DNA of 64,000 nucleotides from Kluyvera genomosp. 1. GTDB taxonomy: Bacteria; Pseudomonadota; Gammaproteobacteria; Enterobacterales; Enterobacteriaceae. The stretch covers positions 93,276-157,275 of the forward strand of contig NZ_LGHZ01000021.1 of assembly GCF_001266615.1 (NCBI RefSeq), written 5' to 3'. Below the pieces are notes generated by a model that saw only the letters and a program-made list of their open reading frames with translations, did no database searches and had not been told where the DNA came from. The position numbers were made by a program, and so were the translations under genes. Each line of letters starts with the position of its first letter. The first letter of the stretch is position 1. Positions 61,430 to 64,000 of the stretch are shown here, piece by piece.

Positions 61430-62749
61430 TTAAAACATCTTGAACCGATATTCGATAATCGCCTCTGAGGAGAGCGTATGCGTGCGGGTGTAGTGTCCAT
61501 CGGTCAATACCGGCGTCTTTCCGCTCATTTTATAAGACCAGCCAGGGCCAAACATCAACCACACGGTTAGGTTTTTCATCGGTGCCGCCGACGGCGTCCA
61601 GCGAGTAAAGGCGTTGATTTCGCCGCTACGCACGTGGTTATCCTTGTAATTGAACTGCGCGATATTGCCAGCAAGTCCTACCGCCAGATCTGGCGTCAGC
61701 TTGTATTCTGAGATATTGGCCAGCACCAGCTCACCGTCGCGCATATAGTCATCGCCAGCATAGGCCATCGAAATAAAGGTCCCGCGTGAGTTTTTACTCA
61801 TGTGACGTGGATAAAAACCGACTTCGTTCTCTTTTTTAGCGCTGGTATAGCCGACGCCCAATTTGCTGCTCCAGCGCTCGGCCTGCCACAGTGCGTCGAT
61901 GGCGAAGTGCCAGGCATTGTTATCGAAATCACGCTTACTGGCGGGCATCGCCAGATACTCATCTAACGCGTGGGTGGCGTAGATTTGCGTGCCGAGGGTC
62001 AGGCGTTCAATAGGTCTGAGCTTGGTGAACAGCAGGTGGCGGCGCAGATAGTTTGCGCTCTCACCGTAGCCGTACTGGGCGTCAAATTGGCGGCTTTGCC
62101 ACAGCACCTCTCCGCTGGTGAGATGGTCAATCTTTGCGCCGGTATTGGTCTGAAACTGCTTTTTGTCCGGCGAATTACGGTCCATTGAGTTTTCGACATA
62201 GGCGCCGCGTAGGGTAAGACCGCCATAGTTTACGCCGCCGCTTACCCCCGAATAGGTGGTAGGGGAGAGTCGCGTTGAGGTGGAAATGACCCCGTAGTTT
62301 TTGAGCACCTGCCAGCCCCAGCGCGCATCGAGGTGGGTATCAGCGAGTGTGTACTTGAGTTTAATATTGCGTTGGCCGAACTTTGAAAAGCCTTCAGCAT
62401 TGCTTTTCTTGTTGCCATCACCGTTGTTATACAGCACGCCGCGTGAGTTGAAATAGTCGCTGGCCCCGAGTTTTACCGCACCGTAGTACACGGCATCAAA
62501 TCCGATGAAATCGGCGAAATAACCGGACTGATAATCAACGGCAACCCCCTGGCCCCAGGCGTTATGAACATGTTTGGGGTTGGCATTTTCTTCTTTCAGG
62601 TATTTCCAGTAGTTCTTCAATGATAAAGTCATCGAAGAATCACTAAATAATGGATTGGCCAGAAAACTATTTTCTTCCTGATTGCTTGCCCATACCGATG
62701 TGTGACATCCCAGCAATAATATTGCCGTCGCTATTTTATTTATTTTCAT
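61430..62749 (-). CDS. OprD-family outer-membrane porin
   Basis: A 439-residue protein with signal MKINKIATAILLLGCHTSVWA and a barrel of OprD type (LSLKNYWKYLKEEN; GFDAVYYGAVKLGASDYFNS; final YRFKMF). OprD-family porins take up basic amino acids, peptides or other small substrates; the substrate here cannot be told. It is transcribed in the same direction as the phosphatase-fold gene upstream, 62 bases away, so the two may form an operon. Confidence 0.85.
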   Translation of the reverse strand: MKINKIATAILLLGCHTSVWASNQEENSFLANPLFSDSSMTLSLKNYWKYLKEENANPKHVHNAWGQGVAVDYQSGYFADFIGFDAVYYGAVKLGASDYFNSRGVLYNNGDGNKKSNAEGFSKFGQRNIKLKYTLADTHLDARWGWQVLKNYGVISTSTRLSPTTYSGVSGGVNYGGLTLRGAYVENSMDRNSPDKKQFQTNTGAKIDHLTSGEVLWQSRQFDAQYGYGESANYLRRHLLFTKLRPIERLTLGTQIYATHALDEYLAMPASKRDFDNNAWHFAIDALWQAERWSSKLGVGYTSAKKENEVGFYPRHMSKNSRGTFISMAYAGDDYMRDGELVLANISEYKLTPDLAVGLAGNIAQFNYKDNHVRSGEINAFTRWTPSAAPMKNLTVWLMFGPGWSYKMSGKTPVLTDGHYTRTHTLSSEAIIEYRFKMF

Positions 62750-62811
62750 GAGCTATCCCAGAATAGGGCCGTAGCCAATTAATTAGCGCCTGGCCCCAAA
62801 ATTAAGATGAA

Positions 62812-63600
62812 TTACTGTTGCGCGAGTTTCTCTTTACCGGCTTCAACGTATTTCAGGGTGCCAATTTCAGGCACTGAATACTGACCGTCTTTATAGGTTA
62901 TTTTAACGACGGCGGCATTGGCGAGAGGCTTATTTCGCTCTGCAGAAGAGGTTAAATCTGAGATCATGATTTGCATCGAGGTGCCGGAGGAAATCGCTAA
63001 TACATTCTTATCGCCGTTGGCTTTTGCCTGTTCGACGATGGTGGCGAGGGCGGCCTGGGTACGTTTTTTGACCTGCGCATAGTTCTCCGCCAATCCTTTG
63101 GTATCAGCCTTGGCCAACGCATTCTGCGAATCTTCGACTGACAGCGTGCCCGCCTTCATGGCGCTAAACAGCGCGGCGCTATCGGCAAGCCCTAACGCTT
63201 TCGCCCCAGCCTGAGCCATGTCTTTATTAAAACCGCCTTCGAAGCCACCAAAGAAGGCTTCACGCAGCCCTGGTAGTTCGTTGAGATGGTAGTTTGTCAC
63301 CCCCATTTGCTGAGTAATCACCGCCATAGTTTCCCGCTGACGTCCAGCGTCGCTGGAGTAGTAACGGTCAAAATGAATCTCTTTTAAACCTTCGCCCAAA
63401 TAGCGTGCAACGCGGATACCGTCCTGCGTCAGCGGCGTATCGGCCCACCCCTGAACGCGGTCAAAGGTATTAAACAGCGTTTTGCCATGGCGGGCGAAAT
63501 AGATATTGATGGTGTCATCGTGAACTGAGGGTGCGGGTTCTGCGGCTGAACAGGTCATCGCACCTGTCAGTACCAGCAAACCCATTAATAACTTCTTCAT
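62812..63600 (-). CDS. Periplasmic histidine-phosphatase-fold protein lacking the second catalytic His
   Basis: A 262-residue protein with signal MKKLLMGLLVLTGAMTCSA. The RHG motif (YFARHGKTLFN) of phosphoglycerate-mutase-like phosphatases and the following Arg/Glu motifs (SSDAGRQRETM; LREAFFG) are present. The second active-site His, normally in VSHG, is replaced: the sequence reads LAISSGTSM. It could be an altered phosphatase or a non-catalytic binding protein. It is probably cotranscribed with the OprD-type porin and is preceded by a promoter and leader hairpin. Confidence 0.82.
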   Translation of the reverse strand: MKKLLMGLLVLTGAMTCSAAEPAPSVHDDTINIYFARHGKTLFNTFDRVQGWADTPLTQDGIRVARYLGEGLKEIHFDRYYSSDAGRQRETMAVITQQMGVTNYHLNELPGLREAFFGGFEGGFNKDMAQAGAKALGLADSAALFSAMKAGTLSVEDSQNALAKADTKGLAENYAQVKKRTQAALATIVEQAKANGDKNVLAISSGTSMQIMISDLTSSAERNKPLANAAVVKITYKDGQYSVPEIGTLKYVEAGKEKLAQQ

Positions 63601-63633
63601 CAGATTTCCTTTTTATTTTTGCTATAAAAACAA

Positions 63634-63692
63634 AAAACCCGCATCCCTTTCCGACGGTGCTATTAGCATTATCGGAACGTGATGCAGGTTTT
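63634..63692 (-). promoter_or_regulatory. Leader hairpin with U-tract: attenuator or small RNA
   Basis: On the reverse strand an outer stem AAAACC-x-GCATC/GATGC-x-GGTTTT (63681-63692 with 63634-63645) encloses an inner TTCCGA/TCGGAA stem and is followed by TTTTTTG-TTTTT. It lies directly after a promoter and 34 bases before the phosphatase-fold gene. That is the arrangement of a transcription attenuator, riboswitch or short terminated RNA. Confidence 0.6.
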
Positions 63693-63700
63693 GCCTGTTA

Positions 63701-63729
63701 TATACAGTAACAATCCAGTTTTCCGGCAA
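63701..63729 (-). promoter_or_regulatory. Sigma-70-type promoter for the leader RNA / phosphatase-fold gene
   Basis: On the reverse strand TTGCCG, a 17-base spacer and TGTATA. A start near 63694 would begin the transcript at the hairpin. Confidence 0.6.
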
Positions 63730-64000
63730 GATATCAGCAACGGAAATTAATGACATCAAATTTTAAGAATAAAGGATGATATCTGTGATCTCCTTCATAT
63801 ATTAATTAGACTCTACTAATTAAGGGGTAGTAACGTCGGTAAAGTAAAATAAGTGCGGTGAGAGAACGGTACTTTCATATTTCATTTTTAGATTTGGGTC
63901 ACATAGAGGTGAATTTCATCTGGACTCGAAGGGGGAGAGCGGGTAATTTTGCAATCTCTATCAGGATTGCTACTGAATAAGGCAAAACCTAAGACATTCG
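63730..64000. other. Intergenic sequence to window edge
   Basis: About 270 AT-rich bases; no gene, tRNA or repeat recognised. Confidence 0.4.

Noticed and set aside
63690..63710. Possible LexA box near CTGTATATAACAG
   Set aside because: Only five bases separate CTGT and ACAG instead of eight; it overlaps a better promoter -10 element.
1..64000. CRISPR array
   Set aside because: No regularly spaced repeats with unique spacers were seen; the only short tandem arrays are the hexamer repeat at 27146 and the iterons at 23181.

Overview
The window is chromosomal DNA of a member of the Enterobacteriaceae, close to but not identical with Escherichia coli. Its adi/hde/gadE acid-resistance genes, ansP and tRNA-Ser(UGA) fragment are clearly enterobacterial, but their order is not that of E. 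coli K-12. Roughly 1-46860 is the right-hand part of a lambdoid prophage whose left end lies outside the window. 46861-64000 is host chromosome.

Prophage, left to right: the end of a P-like replication gene, a PerC-like regulator, and an AT-rich block with a large autotransporter adhesin that has its own leader hairpin and terminator (an apparent moron). Next come an SOS-box-controlled small gene, rusA, DUF968 and DUF1133 genes, a late leader with stacked terminators, and a lysis cassette (holin, SAR endolysin, Rz with nested Rz1). A reverse-strand HEPN-like gene and two small genes resembling pieces of tail-tip protein J follow. Then come cos, small and large terminase, gpW, portal, a ClpP-type protease/major-capsid fusion, the head-tail and lambda-type tail genes Z-U-V-G/GT-H-M-L-K-(lipoprotein)-I-J, a DUF6453 protein and an S74-type tail fibre. 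The prophage ends in a 3' tRNA-Ser copy (attR).

The main discovery candidate is a second mobile element, about 11.0 kb (17683-28666), inserted inside the prophage protease-capsid gene. An 11-bp core, ATGATGATCCA, flanks it. Removing 17694-28666 rejoins the two gene pieces in frame into a 671-codon gene, with the junction in the catalytic-His codon. The element looks like a Gram-negative phage-inducible island (PICI). It has a P4-type integrase, AlpA, a ribbon-helix-helix regulator with an inverted-repeat operator, an Icd-like gene, a RepA-like ATPase followed by iterons, and two possible defence or cargo genes.

Unusually, the element also carries its own complete protease-capsid fusion (a shorter-linker version of the gene it disrupts). 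It has its own cos site, which aligns without gaps to the helper cos over 90 bp, then an HTH-only stub of the small terminase, then a second copy of tail gene I. It therefore looks like a satellite that sits in its helper's capsid gene while carrying a replacement capsid gene and packaging signals. A third copy of the att core lies inside its own capsid gene.

Host part: 3' tRNA-Ser copy and terminator, hdeB, adiC, adiY, hdeA, hdeD, gadE, adiA (an arginine-dependent and periplasmic acid-resistance locus), a gene of unknown function, an outer-membrane/DUF4056 operon, a membrane protein, ansP, an OprD-family porin, and a periplasmic histidine-phosphatase-fold protein with a promoter-hairpin-U-tract leader. 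No computation was possible; family assignments come from recognising sequence patterns.
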